A stretch of DNA of 8,366 nt from Candidatus Eiseniibacteriota bacterium (GTDB taxonomy: Bacteria > Eisenbacteria > RBG-16-71-46), in assembly GCA_005893185.1 (NCBI GenBank), contig VBOS01000402.1:1-8366 (forward strand), given 5' to 3'. The position numbers and the translations under genes were made by a program. Positions 6,933 through 8,366 of the stretch are shown piece by piece. The first letter of the stretch is position 1. The number at the start of each line of letters is the position of its first letter. Under the pieces are notes generated by a model. That model worked only from the letters and a program-made list of their open reading frames with translations, made no database searches and was not told the origin of the DNA.

Positions 6933-8366
6933 ATGAAGATCCCATCGCACATGCCCCGGACTCTCTCGGAAGTCTCCGGCGTCCCCTCGACGGTGGAGAA
7001 TGGGCGCGCGCCGCGGCCGCCCGCTTCGTCCCCCGACGGCACCGTCCAACTCAAGATCTCCGGCATGCACTGTGCGGCCTGCGTCACGCGCGTCGAGCAG
7101 GCGCTCGCCGCGGTCCCGGGGGTCGAGAGCGCGAGCGTGAACCTGGCGACCGAGCGCGCGCTCGTGCGCCTCGCGCGGCCGGTCGCCGATGAGCAGCTCG
7201 CGGCCGCCGTGCGCGAGGCGGGCTACGACGCGCGCCCCGTGACGAGCCCCGTCGCAGACGACGCCGAGTTGGCCGAGCGCCGGCTCGAGCTGGCCGACCT
7301 GCTGCGCCGCTTCGTCGTGGCCGCCGGGCTGGCCGTGCCGGTGGTGCTCATCGGGATGCTCGGCATGCTGCCCGCCGTCGAGCGCGTGCTGCCGATGACG
7401 GCGCAGAACTGGATCCAGCTCGCGCTCGCGACCCCGATCCAGCTGTGGGCCGGCGGGCCGTTCGTGCGCGGAGCATGGCGCGGCGTCCGCCACCGCTCGG
7501 CCGACATGAATCTCTTGATCGGGCTCGGCACCATGACCGCGTACCTCTACTCCGCGGTGGTCACGCTGATCCCGGGCACGATCCGCGCCGCAGGTCTCGA
7601 GGCACACACCTACTTCGACACGGCAGCCGTGATCGTGGTGCTGATCCTGCTCGGCCGGCTGCTCGAGTCACGCGCCCGCTCGCGATCCTCGATCGCCATG
7701 CGGCGGCTGATGAGCCTGCGCCCGCGCATCGCGCACCGCGTGGATGGCGCCACGATCGACGACGTTCCGCTCGAGTCGGTGCAGCCCGGCGATCACCTGC
7801 TGGTGCGGCCCGGCGAGCAGGTGCCGGTGGACGGCGTTGTGACCGAAGGGCGCTCGAGCGTGGACCGCTCGATGCTCACGGGCGAACCGATTCCCGTCGA
7901 GGTCGCGCACGGGGATGCGGTGGCGGGGGGCACGGTGAACCAGACTGGCTCGTTCCGCATGCGCGCCGAGCGCGTCGGCGCCGACTCGATGCTGATGCGG
8001 ATCCTGCGCCTCGTCGAGCAGGCGCAGGCGAGCAAGGCCGAGGTTTCGAAGCTCGCCGACCGTGTCGCCGCCGTGTTCGTCCCGGTCGTGATCACGATCG
8101 CGATCGCCGCATTCGTGCTGTGGTTCGACTTCGGCCCGGCGCCCGCGCTCGCCCATGCGCTGCTGGCAGCGGTGAGCGTGCTCATCATCGCTTGCCCCTG
8201 CGCGCTCGGCCTCGCGACCCCGACCGCGCTCATGGTGGGGACCGGACGCGGCGCGGAGCTGGGCGTGCTGCTCTCAGGCGCCGATGCGCTCGAGTCGGCG
8301 GAGAGGATCGACACCGTGGTGTTCGACAAGACCGGGACGCTCACACGCGGCAAGCCCGATGTGACA
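6933..8366 (+). CDS. copA: Copper-translocating P1B-type ATPase, N-terminal part, cut by window edge
   Basis: This inner-membrane pump exports Cu(I) using ATP. The 478 visible codons hold the first part of a protein that is usually about 750-830 aa. A proline-rich N-terminal stretch (1-38) precedes one heavy-metal-associated domain with GMHCAAC (44-50; Cys47, Cys50). Membrane segments lie at about 127-148, 157-176, 192-213 and 227-243. The actuator domain contains TGEPIPVE (316-323). Further membrane segments are at about 378-398 and 408-430, the latter with the CPC metal site (421-423). DKTGTLT (465-471) carries the phosphorylated Asp465. CPC plus the CxxC domain and DMNLLIGLGT (191-200) indicate the Cu(I) class; silver is an alternative. 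The nucleotide-binding domain and last two helices lie outside. ATG 6933 is the first start after an in-frame TAG at 6909; AAGG at 6917-6920 is a weak, distant RBS. ATG 6951 is an alternative. The 122-base gap suggests its own transcript. Confidence 0.95.
   Translation, partial: MKIPSHMPRTLSEVSGVPSTVENGRAPRPPASSPDGTVQLKISGMHCAACVTRVEQALAAVPGVESASVNLATERALVRLARPVADEQLAAAVREAGYDARPVTSPVADDAELAERRLELADLLRRFVVAAGLAVPVVLIGMLGMLPAVERVLPMTAQNWIQLALATPIQLWAGGPFVRGAWRGVRHRSADMNLLIGLGTMTAYLYSAVVTLIPGTIRAAGLEAHTYFDTAAVIVVLILLGRLLESRARSRSSIAMRRLMSLRPRIAHRVDGATIDDVPLESVQPGDHLLVRPGEQVPVDGVVTEGRSSVDRSMLTGEPIPVEVAHGDAVAGGTVNQTGSFRMRAERVGADSMLMRILRLVEQAQASKAEVSKLADRVAAVFVPVVITIAIAAFVLWFDFGPAPALAHALLAAVSVLIIACPCALGLATPTALMVGTGRGAELGVLLSGADALESAERIDTVVFDKTGTLTRGKPDVT

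Noticed and set aside
6662..7192. 176-codon plus-strand frame spanning the lptD end, the gap and copA start
   Set aside because: It overlaps both real genes in another frame, has Arg/Ala-rich content, and the copA frame carries GMHCAAC over the same bases.
6915..7607. 230-codon open frame on the minus strand opposite copA
   Set aside because: Arg/His/Gly-rich translation without a domain, opposite the metal-binding domain and first helices of the copper ATPase.
28..8296. CTCGAG hexamer occurs at least 20 times, more than base composition alone suggests
   Set aside because: Almost all copies are the in-frame Leu-Glu codon pair CTC GAG using preferred GC-rich codons. Codon bias explains it better than a regulatory or modification signal.

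Overview
The window reads as ordinary, well-conserved chromosome from a GC-rich (about 70% by eye), diderm, LPS-making bacterium. All recognisable genes lie on the plus strand and are packed tightly. The LptD here ends in the DLHCW-type C-terminal signature that I associate with Bacteroidota and relatives, not the proteobacterial Cys-Cys form. Together with the high GC content this suggests a GC-rich lineage near the FCB group, such as Gemmatimonadota or Eisenbacteria. That placement is inference; no rRNA gene or other direct marker is present.

Layout: (1) 1-1068 is the 3' part of a fused tsaB-rimI gene (tRNA t6A synthesis partner plus protein N-acetyltransferase), cut by the left edge. (2) 1101-2051 is accD, the zinc-finger carboxyltransferase beta subunit of acetyl-CoA carboxylase, preceded by a clear ribosome binding site. 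(3) 2048-3340 is folC, folylpolyglutamate/dihydrofolate synthase, overlapping accD by GTGA. (4) 3337-6810 is an unusually large lptD (about 1157 aa), overlapping folC by another GTGA; its roughly 470-residue OstA/LptA-like periplasmic region precedes the outer-membrane barrel. (5) 6811-6932 is a 122-base gap with two GC-rich dyads and no recognised promoter. (6) 6933 to the right edge is the N-terminal 478 codons of a copper-type P1B ATPase (copA-like).

The first four genes look like one housekeeping operon: a 32-base gap and then two 4-base overlaps. It joins tRNA modification, malonyl-CoA supply, folate metabolism and outer-membrane LPS assembly. The copper ATPase is probably a separate unit. 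I found no mobile element, CRISPR array, tRNA, rRNA or phage gene. I see no strong case for a new biological system. The items most worth a second look are the LptD architecture with its reduced cysteine set, the TsaB-RimI fusion with a divergent TsaB motif, and the repeated GTGA junctions.
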